DNA of 64,000 nt from Chryseobacterium pennae (GTDB lineage Bacteria; Bacteroidota; Bacteroidia; Flavobacteriales; Weeksellaceae), in assembly GCF_003385515.1 (NCBI RefSeq), contig NZ_QNVT01000009.1:62001-126000 (forward strand), in the 5' to 3' direction. The notes beneath the pieces were generated by a model that saw only the letters and a program-made list of their open reading frames with translations, was not told the DNA's origin and searched no databases. A program made the position numbers and the translations under genes. The stretch's first letter is position 1. Each line of letters starts with the position of its first letter. Shown one piece after another: positions 17,849 to 26,700 of this stretch.

Positions 17849-17872
17849 GCCGGAGTGTTCGCGCACTCCGGC
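17849..17872 (-). promoter_or_regulatory. hairpin between anti-sigma gene and susC (island 1)
   Basis: GCCGGAGTG and CACTCCGGC form a perfect 9-bp stem with a 6-nt loop. GTTGGCC/GGCCAAC (17845-17851, 17879-17885) offer a competing outer stem. It starts 32 bp after the fecR stop and leaves 59 nt to the susC ATG. No long T-run follows, so it may be a weak terminator, processing site or mRNA stabiliser that sets the high susC to low sigma/anti-sigma ratio. Island 2 has the same arrangement. Confidence 0.6.
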
Positions 17873-17904
17873 TTTATTAGGCCAACATATGAAACTATAA
17901 ATCG

Positions 17905-19080
17905 TTATTTCTTAATCTCAATCCTCCTTCCTTTCGATAGATTAATTTGTAAATCGCTAATCTTTTCGAGTGCATATAGCACACTCGATAGTTTCTTTTC
18001 CCGTGAAATGGTTCCGTTGATTTTGATATTCGGCATATTGCTGTAATCTACTTCAACGTCATACCACCGCTCAACCTGTCTGAGCACCTCCTGCAAAGGC
18101 GCTCCCTTAAACTGAAACTCATTGGCAGTCCAAGCTGTAAAAGGTTCGGTATCTACGGAATTCACGTCGAAACCGTCATGTACAAGCCTGGCCTGCTGTC
18201 CGGGGTTAAGTATAACAGTTTCCTTATTCCGACTGCTTAACAATTCAACTTTTCCGCTGATTAATGTTGTTTTGACAGTAGGTTCATTGGAATAACTGTT
18301 GATATTGAATTTTGTTCCGAGCACCTTAACTTGTTGACCGTTGGAAGCAACGATAAATGGTTTTGCTTTATCGTGCGCGACCTCAAAATAGCCTTCTCCC
18401 TGTAGCTCCACAGATCTGTTATTGGCTGTGAACTTCGTAGGATATCGTAGCGAAGACTCCGCATTTAACCATACTTTGGTACCGTCAGGAAGGGTTACTT
18501 TATACTGTCCCTTGCGTGGCGTTGTGAGTGTTGCAAACTGCACTTTATTTGATATTGCTGTACCATCCATATAGGATGTTCCCTGCTCATCGATCTTTAT
18601 CGCTTTTTTATTACCCGTCAGATTGATCACCTGACCATCCTCAAACGTAAGTGTTGCCTTATCTGTTCCGGGCAGAACATCTTCTGTTATTGTAGCTGTC
18701 GCTACTTCTGTTGGAAATATCTTGTCCGACTGGTAATATTTATACAACCATAAGGAAATGGAAATGGTAAAAAGTACAGCGGCGGCTGTAAGCCAGTACC
18801 GCCATAAGGATGTTGGGCGATTCTTAGCTATCAATGTATGCAGCTTTTGAAGTTCCTCGGTAGTTGTGGAATTAGCAGCATCACGCTTCAACAGCTCCAT
18901 GGCCACATGTTCCTGATCTTTCAATTGCTCAAAAAACAACTTATTTGCACTGCTCTGGTTGAGCCAGACCTCGACAGTCTTCTCCTCTAGGACAGTAAGG
19001 TCTTCTCCCCTAACAATCTTTGCCAAAAGGGGTACAATCTTTAACTCGTCGAGAATTCTTTGCTCTTCCATTGGTTCCAT
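17905..19080 (-). CDS. FecR-family anti-sigma factor (island 1)
   Basis: 391 residues. A cytoplasmic ~90-residue anti-sigma segment is followed by one membrane helix (WLTAAAVLFTISISLWLYKYY, about 95-115), a periplasmic FecR domain (GQYKVTLPDGTKVWLNAES, ~195-285) and a C-terminal DUF4974-like part (FQFKGAPLQEVLRQVERWYD). It should hold the neighbouring ECF sigma factor until the SusC STN domain signals. It starts 51 bp after the sigma gene and is separated from susC by the hairpin. Confidence 0.9.
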   Translation of the reverse strand: MEPMEEQRILDELKIVPLLAKIVRGEDLTVLEEKTVEVWLNQSSANKLFFEQLKDQEHVAMELLKRDAANSTTTEELQKLHTLIAKNRPTSLWRYWLTAAAVLFTISISLWLYKYYQSDKIFPTEVATATITEDVLPGTDKATLTFEDGQVINLTGNKKAIKIDEQGTSYMDGTAISNKVQFATLTTPRKGQYKVTLPDGTKVWLNAESSLRYPTKFTANNRSVELQGEGYFEVAHDKAKPFIVASNGQQVKVLGTKFNINSYSNEPTVKTTLISGKVELLSSRNKETVILNPGQQARLVHDGFDVNSVDTEPFTAWTANEFQFKGAPLQEVLRQVERWYDVEVDYSNMPNIKINGTISREKKLSSVLYALEKISDLQINLSKGRRIEIKK

Positions 19081-19131
19081 TTTACATAGAAACCCAAAAG
19101 GAATGTCCGTTGTCTCAAAAAAATAAAAAAA

Positions 19132-19713
19132 TTATGAATAAATCATTAAAAGTGCGATTCCCGCACCTGAGAGGGATTTTTTTAATAAGGATATTGCTCT
19201 CGATTTCTGCGTATTGATCGTGCTTACAGGAATACCCAGTTCTTCGGAAATCTCCTTTGCTGTTTCACCGTTCACGATCTTACTCATGATAAGTCTGTAC
19301 TGCTCTGGAAGCAGATCAATTGCATGATACAGTTCTGTATACACCTCTGTTTGGATGATAATATCCAAAACATTCCTTTCAAACTCGTCAAAATTCTTAG
19401 TATATAGATCAAAGCGCTTCTGATGCACTTTTTCTTTATCAATGACCTTGATACAGCTATTTCTTACAGATATATACAGAAACGCTTTTATATTTGACAA
19501 TGTCTCAAATCCTTCCCGTCTATCATATAGTTTTAGAAAAATGTCCAGTACAATATCCTTGGAAATCTCCATTCCGATATTTAAAAGAAGCCTATTTGCA
19601 AAAAATACCAATGAGGAATGATACAAGGTGAAAATCTTGTCAAATGCAAGTCTATCACCGCTTTGGAACTTTGTTAGCAGTGCCTTTTCATCGATCGTGA
19701 ATCTGGATGTCAT
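19132..19713 (-). CDS. ECF RNA polymerase sigma factor (island 1)
   Basis: 193 residues with region 2 (AFDKIFTLYHSSLVFFANRL, and FLKLYDRREGF) and region 4 (LLPEQYRLIMSKIVNGETAK then EISEELGIPVSTINTQKSRA). It is the Bacteroidota SusCD-linked ECF type. It heads the operon sigma, fecR, susC, susD, tlpA. Upstream is only 121 bp to the TraB-like gene, containing the AT-rich repeat AAGAATTC/GAATTCTT-like sequence near 19757-19771. It likely recruits polymerase to the susC promoter when FecR releases it. Confidence 0.9.
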   Translation of the reverse strand: MTSRFTIDEKALLTKFQSGDRLAFDKIFTLYHSSLVFFANRLLLNIGMEISKDIVLDIFLKLYDRREGFETLSNIKAFLYISVRNSCIKVIDKEKVHQKRFDLYTKNFDEFERNVLDIIIQTEVYTELYHAIDLLPEQYRLIMSKIVNGETAKEISEELGIPVSTINTQKSRAISLLKKSLSGAGIALLMIYS

Positions 19714-19834
19714 AATAAGGCCATTGATAGAAAAGTAAAGTTAAGGAATTTTAAATTCTTTAAAGAATTCTTTTTGTGAAGCGATATTCATCAATAACCG
19801 AACCTGTAGAGAAGAAAACCAGATATACTACTCT

Positions 19835-20704
19835 TTATGCTTTGGGTAAAGGATCTGGTGTTACGGTATACCCTTGTTTTCTTAGTTCACTTATGAGTCC
19901 ACAATCCCCAAATAAATGCATCAGTCCAACGGCGATAAAAGCGTTATCATTGTCTAGTATAGCGCTGATCTTTGGTAACCAGGTTTTATTTCTGTTGATT
20001 ACCATTGCATCGTTCCCGGCACACTGCACACCGAATTGATAATCAAAATTCATATCGCCTAAATAGGTCTGGGAAATGCGGCAAAGCCGATTCTTATTTT
20101 TCTTTCCTCTTAGGTTTTCAATGCGGGCACTAACCGCTTCTTTTGCATTCTGCCAATTAAAATCTCGTTGCGCATTGATGGCATTGAACTGGTCTGAATT
20201 CGTTTCCAATCCTTCGGTCTTCATACCGCCATTTTTAGCCAGTGAAAGAAGGTAATCATCTAAATGCTTCCAAGTATCAGTTGGCTTTGCTGTTTCACAT
20301 ACATCCAGAACATACAGCTGCTCTAATTTTACAGCGAGTTCGGCAGGCGACAGTTTGCTGACCGGAACTGTCCAGTCCGAAGAAACAGATTCTAAGAACT
20401 GTACATCTTTTTTATCCAGGTTATTCCGATATGAAAAATCATCCGGACGTTGGTTCATGACGTCAATAATTGTTTTCTTCTTATCTTCTACCGATTCAAA
20501 AACTGCAATTTTAGATCGCAATAATAATTCCTTGATCTTTGGTCTTTCATCGATAAAAGAATTTCCAACTTGGTGCATGGTTCCAAGTAAATAGGAAACT
20601 TTGCCAGTACCTTCCTTTTCAACTTTCCAGAGTATAGTTTTTTGAGCGCATAGGTAGTGGATATTAAAAAAGAGTATTAAGAACAATAGGAATCTTGATT
20701 TCAT
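19835..20704 (-). CDS. TraB/GumN (Tiki-like) family protein
   Basis: 289 residues with signal peptide (LLFLILFFNIHYLCAQ). Two GxxH motifs, typical of the TraB/Tiki metalloprotease-like fold, are at LLGTMHQVG (~41-49) and AVGLMHLFG near the C-terminus. A conserved E in FESVED fits as well. The family includes plasmid pheromone-inhibition TraB and the Wnt-cleaving Tiki enzymes, so peptide cleavage or binding is possible; bacterial GumN-like functions are mostly unknown. It is a single gene on the same strand as island 1, and whether it belongs to that system is not clear. Confidence 0.85.
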   Translation of the reverse strand: MKSRFLLFLILFFNIHYLCAQKTILWKVEKEGTGKVSYLLGTMHQVGNSFIDERPKIKELLLRSKIAVFESVEDKKKTIIDVMNQRPDDFSYRNNLDKKDVQFLESVSSDWTVPVSKLSPAELAVKLEQLYVLDVCETAKPTDTWKHLDDYLLSLAKNGGMKTEGLETNSDQFNAINAQRDFNWQNAKEAVSARIENLRGKKNKNRLCRISQTYLGDMNFDYQFGVQCAGNDAMVINRNKTWLPKISAILDNDNAFIAVGLMHLFGDCGLISELRKQGYTVTPDPLPKA

Positions 20705-20771
20705 GATGATTTATTTTGGATAGTTAAATTTAAAGAAAAAACAATAATCTAAAAGAAAGTATATGGTCATA

Positions 20772-20800
20772 AAAAAGCTGGTATTCTTTCCCAGCTTTTT
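20772..20800 (-). terminator. terminator after the 128-aa gene
   Basis: AAAAAGCTGG and CCAGCTTTTT form a perfect 10-bp stem with a 9-nt loop, ending in a T-run on the minus strand. It lies 5 bp downstream of the stop at 20806 and separates that gene from the TraB/GumN gene. Confidence 0.85.
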
Positions 20801-20805
20801 GGTTT

Positions 20806-21192
20806 TTAGAATGTAAAACCTACAGATACGCTTGCACCGTACGTTACAGCCCCGGTCTGTGGGTTATAATTCGTATTACCGCTCACGGAAACTGTCGTCT
20901 TTTTTCTGCTGTTACTTGCTCTAGCAGCTTCTTCTGGAACTGGGTCCATCGTAATCGGCTGACGCCCGATAACATTTGATGCCAACTGCCATCCGAGATA
21001 ATAGTTAAAATCTTCGGGCAATGCCTCGTAATAGGCAGCTTGTTCTTCGGTTAGCTTGAAATTCTCAAAAATCCAAGCTCTAGCATCCCTGGAGAGGGTT
21101 ACGGCCTGATTAATGAGTTCCTTGTCATCTAAGCTGTAAAGCTCTTTCTCCTTAGCATTAACTCCCTCTGGAGTAAGTGGAAATTGTGCCAT
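20806..21192 (-). CDS. hypothetical protein with helical N-half and repetitive beta tail, 128 aa
   Basis: 128 residues, no signal peptide. Residues 1-75 are acidic and helical (EKELYSLDDKELINQAVTLS, LTEEQAAYYEALPEDFNYYL). After a basic joint (ASNSRKKTT) the last 30 residues are Ser/Gly/Val/Thr-rich beta (VSVSGNTNYNPQTGAVTYGA). I recognise no family. It is the last gene on this strand before a strong terminator, 100 bp after a LuxR-type response regulator. A leader-plus-core arrangement (as in some precursor peptides) is one reading, but no maturation enzymes are nearby. Confidence 0.6.
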   Translation of the reverse strand: MAQFPLTPEGVNAKEKELYSLDDKELINQAVTLSRDARAWIFENFKLTEEQAAYYEALPEDFNYYLGWQLASNVIGRQPITMDPVPEEAARASNSRKKTTVSVSGNTNYNPQTGAVTYGASVSVGFTF

Positions 21193-21230
21193 GTCTTTAA
21201 AGTTTTGAATTAGTTACCGTTTTTATTAAT

Positions 21231-21266
21231 CTCTATAATTACAAATTGTACTGTAAATTTATAGAG
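21231..21266. promoter_or_regulatory. inverted repeat upstream of the 128-aa gene
   Basis: CTCTATAA (21231-21238) and TTATAGAG (21259-21266) are perfect inverted half-sites, 20 bp apart, about 40 bp upstream of the 21192 start. They lie just after the response-regulator gene. Spacing of half-sites near two helical turns would suit a dimeric regulator. Evidence is symmetry and position only. Confidence 0.35.
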
Positions 21267-21292
21267 ACCGTTAACTATAACCTATAGGTAAA

Positions 21293-21958
21293 TTACCTAT
21301 TTTTATCAAGAGCATGGAGGTCGATTATTTGGTGGTGTATACTATATAAAATAGCAGACATCATCGTTTCAAAGCCATATTTCTGCTGGATATTCTGCTT
21401 ATGGGCATTGATTGTCTTGGTACTTATAAATAGCTTTTCAGCAATTTCTTTCGCTTTTAAGCCCATTGCCGTCAACTCAATTATTTCAAGTTCTCTGGCA
21501 GTAAATATAATTTCTTTGCCGGGATCGAATTTAAAGCTTGGATTCTTTTGGATCTCCTTTATGATGGACGTAAGATCTTTCTCAAAATAGAATCCATTGT
21601 CGCGCATTTTCAGGATTGCATTTTCGAGCTCATTAGGTGGCGTGTTCTTCGTAAAATACCCCTGTACTCCCATCGTCATGGCTCTTTTTATCGTTTCCAT
21701 TTCATCCATCTGGGTAAGTATTAAGATTTTGATTTCAGGATATAATTCCTTCACTTGAATACAGATTTCAAAGCCGTCCATCTCCGGCATCTGTAAATCA
21801 AGCAGGAGAATATCGGCCGAAGTGCTTTCGAGTTTTTTTAACAGTTCAATACCGTTGCCCGCCTCTATGACGACCGTCATCTGATCAAAGGTGCCGATCA
21901 ATAAACGCAGGCTTTTTCTGAATAAGGTATGATCATCTGCTATCGCTATCCGTAACAT
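21293..21958 (-). CDS. NarL/FixJ-type response regulator
   Basis: 221 residues. The receiver has acidic pocket ADD (7-9), phospho-Asp in LLLDLQMPEMDG (~56) and Lys in GYFTKN (~105). A LuxR-type helix-turn-helix is at the end (FTARELEIIELTAMGLKAKE then IAEKLFISTKTINAHKQNI). It overlaps the kinase gene by 26 bp, so the two are translationally coupled partners. It is last in the four-gene operon that starts at 23637. Confidence 0.93.
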   Translation of the reverse strand: MLRIAIADDHTLFRKSLRLLIGTFDQMTVVIEAGNGIELLKKLESTSADILLLDLQMPEMDGFEICIQVKELYPEIKILILTQMDEMETIKRAMTMGVQGYFTKNTPPNELENAILKMRDNGFYFEKDLTSIIKEIQKNPSFKFDPGKEIIFTARELEIIELTAMGLKAKEIAEKLFISTKTINAHKQNIQQKYGFETMMSAILYSIHHQIIDLHALDKNR

Positions 21959-22712
21959 AATAGTGTATTTTAATTCTATTGCCAGATGTAGAGGGAGCCT
22001 GTATCAGTGTTCCCCTAATCTGCGAAATCCGGGATTTAATATTCTTTAGACCCATTCCTCTTGGCTGCTGTAAGCTTTTGAAAAATTCAAATATTTTCCC
22101 GTTATCAACCAGCTCAAAAACAATTTGTCCTTTGTTCTTAGTGATTGCAAAGTGTATATGGCTTGCTTCACCGTGCTTGATAACATTTGCTACAAGCTCC
22201 TGGACAATCCGATATAATTCATACGCATCAGCGGCCGGGATTTCTATCGGTATATGATCGTACTGCTCAGAAAAAGAAATACGGTTCCATCTCCTGATCC
22301 TATCAAAATAACTTTGCAAAGTAGGAACCAACCCCTGTGACTCCAGCATCGGTGGCATTAAGTTGTAGCTTATGCCTTGGATATTCTGAATGGTAGTACA
22401 GAGGATTGTTTCTATCTCTTTGAACAGGGCCATTCGCTCATTATCATCTTCCCTATTTTGTAAAATAGTGATGTAATTGTGTATGGCGTGCAAATCTCCG
22501 CTGATACCGTCATGTAGGTCGGAGGCTATTCTTTTTCGTTCCTTTTTCTCCGACTCTAAGGAGATCCGTAGCAGGTTATCAGATTCTTTTCTCTTGATCT
22601 TTGCCACCTTGTTATGATGAAGCAGTACAAAAAGCACGACCGTGAGCACAGAAAGCAACATGACCCCCGTACCAAACCAGAAGAAGAACTTAAATCCTAT
22701 TTCATTTTCCAT
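21933..22712 (-). CDS. sensor histidine kinase (HisKA_3 type)
   Basis: 259 residues from MENEIGFKFF at 22712. A longer start at 22769 adds an unlikely polar leader and more overlap. There is one N-terminal membrane helix (FFFWFGTGVMLLSVLTVVLF), a dimerisation box with the phospho-His (RKRIASDLHDGISGDLHAI), and an ATPase domain with the N-box-like ELVANVIKHG and the G-box ELVDNG. No sensory domain is present, so sensing probably depends on the upstream membrane protein. It overlaps both neighbours, forming a tight operon with the response regulator. Confidence 0.9.
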   Translation of the reverse strand: MENEIGFKFFFWFGTGVMLLSVLTVVLFVLLHHNKVAKIKRKESDNLLRISLESEKKERKRIASDLHDGISGDLHAIHNYITILQNREDDNERMALFKEIETILCTTIQNIQGISYNLMPPMLESQGLVPTLQSYFDRIRRWNRISFSEQYDHIPIEIPAADAYELYRIVQELVANVIKHGEASHIHFAITKNKGQIVFELVDNGKIFEFFKSLQQPRGMGLKNIKSRISQIRGTLIQAPSTSGNRIKIHYYVTDSDSR

Positions 22713-23317
22713 ACCCCTAAAATTAATAGAATTCTCAAAATCAGTGTAGCAACGATATTCACCCACCAATAGCCGTATTGCCCTAACTCAAACACGAATT
22801 TACTTGACAGAAACAGGAACAGTGTACTTGCATAATAAATCGAAAAAGCAAGGACAAAACAGAATGTCGGGTTTTGCCAGAATTTCCTTTTCGGAGCTTC
22901 CATCAAGCTTTTAAAATAAGCTATGGAGCAAAGAAAAACGAAAAGCGAAGTGGTACAGCTGTTTATAGCCAATGCGATAGCCTTGTTCGTGCTATCCCAA
23001 TAAAAAAGCGATATGCAATATATTACAGCCCAAACAACCATAGATATCCGGAGATTTTTTTTCTGTCTACCTTCGAATAATTTAAAGAAGTAGAAATAAA
23101 GGGCTGCAAATTCCAGAAGCGCATAGATCTGAAACCAATAATTTGTATTAATTTTTAAGACTACCGTTCCTATAAATTCATAAAGGGTAGCAAGAGCGGT
23201 CAGCCATACAAATGGAACAATACCGTGCCTGGTTGAAAATTGTCTTTTTTCAACAAATAAGATCAGTAACGGTATCACTCCAATGAAGAGGGTGACAAAA
23301 AATAAAATCTGCGGCAA
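22697..23317 (-). CDS. polytopic membrane protein of the two-component operon
   Basis: 206 residues with about six to seven hydrophobic segments (for example ILFFVTLFIGVIPLLILFV at the N-terminus and LALAINSCTTSLFVFLCSIA mid-protein). I do not recognise a family. It starts 2 bp after the 105-aa gene and overlaps the kinase gene by 16 bp. Because that kinase lacks a sensor domain, this protein is the natural candidate for the signal-receiving partner. That is inference from operon structure. Confidence 0.65.
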   Translation of the reverse strand: MPQILFFVTLFIGVIPLLILFVEKRQFSTRHGIVPFVWLTALATLYEFIGTVVLKINTNYWFQIYALLEFAALYFYFFKLFEGRQKKNLRISMVVWAVIYCISLFYWDSTNKAIALAINSCTTSLFVFLCSIAYFKSLMEAPKRKFWQNPTFCFVLAFSIYYASTLFLFLSSKFVFELGQYGYWWVNIVATLILRILLILGVWKMK

Positions 23318-23319
23318 TA

Positions 23320-23637
23320 TTACCGTTTTATCAAAGGACTATCTTTTGGACAATCTGGTGGACAAGGTGACAATCTTTCCACGATGGGTCCGTCGGTCAT
23401 ATCCTCCCCATCTTTATTGACCCCCACCAATACCAGATTTGTTTGACCTGTGTCACTATCGTATCCATTGTAGATCCGTACTGCTATACAATTTTCCTGC
23501 TGTAGAATAGCCTTGATTTTTTCTGCACCTACAGAAAAGGACTTAAGTTGAAGTGGGTTCTGCTCCTGAAAAGAATTTGTGAATTTGATGGCTTCATCTA
23601 ATGAAATCACTTCCCCTGTATTGATATCTAGCTTCAT
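23320..23637 (-). CDS. hypothetical protein with Cys-Pro tail, 105 aa
   Basis: 105 residues, no signal peptide. The central beta-rich part contains IAVRIYNGYDSDTGQTNLVL and the tail is LSPCPPDCPKDSPLIKR. I have seen small proteins with such a body in Bacteroidota but know no function. It is first in an operon with a membrane protein, a kinase and a regulator, 2 bp from the next start. The Cys-Pro-Pro-x-Cys tail could bind a metal or form a disulfide. It may be the cytoplasmic signal source or ligand-binding partner of the two-component pair (inference). Confidence 0.6.
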   Translation of the reverse strand: MKLDINTGEVISLDEAIKFTNSFQEQNPLQLKSFSVGAEKIKAILQQENCIAVRIYNGYDSDTGQTNLVLVGVNKDGEDMTDGPIVERLSPCPPDCPKDSPLIKR

Positions 23638-23717
23638 AATTCATTATTGTTAGTAAGACACTAATTATTAATAGCAATTTACGATTTTTAACTAATTCAA
23701 AAAATAAGTTTTATAAA

Positions 23718-23773
23718 ATTGTTTCGTGAAACAATAATTGACAATATTTTTTTTACAATAGCTGTTGTCAATT
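23718..23773. terminator. stem-loop after dnaE-like gene and palindrome near the two-component operon promoter
   Basis: AATTGACAA (23736-23744) and TTGTCAATT (23765-23773) form a 9-bp stem that overlaps the stop of the DNA polymerase gene, with an A/T-run loop. Beside it ATTGTTTC-GT-GAAACAAT (23718-23735) is a perfect palindrome. The first is probably the end of the polymerase operon. The second could be its second hairpin or an operator, being about 80 bp upstream of the gene starting at 23637. Confidence 0.5.
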
Positions 23774-26700
23774 CAACTTTAAACGAGGAAGTCCGATCTC
23801 ATGTTCCTGGGGATATGGCGCCCGAAAAGTCATACTGACATCTTCTTTTATTTTCTCCTGTGTTTCAAACCGTTTTTCTTCATCGTGCGCATATCTCGGA
23901 TCAGCAATGAAGGGCATCTTTGCCATTTTGGTGATAGTGATTGTTGGAAAATGGAAATCGACCTCCACTACGCCCAGAAGTAAATAGCAACCTCCGCCCT
24001 GAAAAGGAAACTTTTCAAGGCAATCGGGAAAATGCGCTGTGTCAAAGTAATCCCCATTAACATCTACCCATGTGCCGAAATACATTGTACCTTTCTTCGT
24101 AGGTACATGTTTTCGGGAAATCAAATAGGCAAGCATTTTTACTTGCTTTTTATGGTATTGAACAAGTTCATTTGCCATGACCGATCCCCTATATTTCGTC
24201 TGCAACAGATCAAAGGGTGTGCAAGACACCGGAAAACTCAATATCTCTATCTCGTCGAACGCATCTTCAAATACATTTCGTTTTAATTCGGGAAACTTGA
24301 ATTCTTTCACAGGTTCCTCAAATAAGGTTTCAAACCTTCGCTCCGGTTTAAATTCTCCAAGCAATACTCTTGCCTTTAATAATAATTCGTTCTTCGGAAC
24401 GCCACTAAAACGAAACGCTCCTATAAAAATCAAGGTCTGCAAAGTCTCTATGCCAATTAGAATCCGTTTGATAAAGTCCTCTAACGATTTGTATTCGCCA
24501 TTCCGCCTCCTTTCTTCTGGAATCAATAGCCCAAGTCTCGATTCGACTTTTTCAAGATGCATAAAGCCCAAATAAATCTCATCGCCATAGATGGTTGCTT
24601 GGTGCTCACCCCTATTTACACATGGATTTAATATCTTCCCCCCAGACATCCTTGCTTCGTGGACATATACTTCCGTACGGTAAAAACCTCCCATATTATT
24701 AATAACAGACACCATGAACTCTAGCGGGTAATAGACTTTTAAGTATAGACTTTGGTAACTCTCTACTGCGTATGACGCTGAGTGTGCCTTACAAAAAGAA
24801 TAACCTGCAAAAGATTCTATCTGTCGGTAGATCTCTGCACTTAAATTCTCTGGATGCCCTTGTTGCTTGCAAGATGCAAAAAAATCATCTTTTACTTTTT
24901 GCAGTGCACTTAAAGACCTTCCTTTTCCTGACATTGCTCTTCTTAAGATATCGCCATCGGCAGCGGAAACACCCCCGTAATGAAGCGCGATCTTGATTAC
25001 ATCCTCTTGATAGACCATAATTCCGTATGTTTCTCCAAGCTGCTCTTCAAAAACTTTATGGAAGTATTCAAACTTGTCTGGATTGTTATGACGAAAAATA
25101 TACTCCCGCATCATACCAGATTGAGCAACACCAGGTCTAATAATTGATGAAGCTGCGACAAGCACTTTATAATTATCACATTTCAATCGTCGTAAAAGGC
25201 CCCTCATTGCAGGGGACTCGATATAAAAGCAGCCTATGGTTTTCCCCTGACTTAAAAATTCATTGCACTTTTGTTCATCCTTGGATAGACTGGTATTTTT
25301 GATGTCGATCTTTATTCCCTTTTTCTCTTCGACCAGCCTAACCGTATCGTTGATCGTCCCAAGTCCCCTTTGGGACAAAATATCAAACTTTTCAAAACCT
25401 ATCTCTTCAGCAACATGCATATCCCATTGTACAATGGGAAAGCCCTTAGGTGGCATTTCGAGCGCGGTAAAATTTGTCAACGGTTCTTCAGATATAATAA
25501 TTCCACAGGAATGCATGCTCCGTTGATTTGGAAATTTTTCCAATAGCTTTCCATATTTCTGTACTTGCTGAACGACTTCATCGCGAAATACTCTTTCCGG
25601 ATTTTTACTCAGCTCATCAAGCTCTTCCTTGGGCAGTCCGAAAGCTTTTCCTACTTCGCGAATGATTGAACGATATTTGAATTCGACATTGGTGCCGCAA
25701 AACGCGACATATTCTTTGCCATAGCGATTGAAAATATAATCAAGTATAATATCTCTGTCCTGCCAGCTCCAATCTATATCAAAGTCCGGTGGGCTTTTCC
25801 GGTTTAAATTAAGAAATCTTTCAAAATACAAATCTAGCTCAATCGGACATATATCGGTAATTCCCAGACAAAATGCAACAATACTATTTGCTCCACTTCC
25901 CCGACCGACGTGCATAAATCCCATACTATTACTGTATCGGATTATATCCCAGGTTATCAAAAAATAGCCGCTGAAATTTAATTCATCAATGACCTTCAAT
26001 TCCTTTTCAACGCGTAATTTAGCTTGTTCATGGTTCTTGCCATACCGTTTTTCTAATCCTGCAAAGGCTAATCGTGTTAAAAGCCTGAAGTCATCTTTCT
26101 TGGAGCCCGTATAAAACTTCTTGTTACGTGGCGTAACGAATGCAAATTCAACGCTGCATTCCGTAAGAATTTTTTGGGTATTCTCGATGATTTGAGGATA
26201 ATTCTGATAAGTTTCTGATATTGCCTGTCCAGACTTAAAATATTCTGTCCTGTAGCAAACTTCATTTTCTGGTAATTTGGAAAGCAACATATTATTGTCA
26301 ATGGCCCGCAAAATCCGATGCAGGTTAAATTCCTTCTTAGTACTAAAGGTAACCGGACGTAATATGACCATTTTTGAAATTAGCTTTTGATATTCTTTAC
26401 GGATCAACATATTCAGGTCTTCCTCCCGAACACCGATATACTCATTGTTATTAAGCTGCTTAGGAATATTACTGAAAGGATAGATGATAAAACAGTTTTG
26501 AAAATCTGGTCGTTCTGGTAGGTCAATACCATCACAATTATAGTTTGTTAAAACGCGGTTTACCTCCCCTAGTCCAGCAAACTCTTTTGCAATGGTAATG
26601 TAGAGCAATTTACTGCCTTTGCGTACCTCAACACCAACAATTGGTTTGATACCTTTTTCTTCGCACTTTTTCTTGAATTCATATATACCCGTGACCGTAT

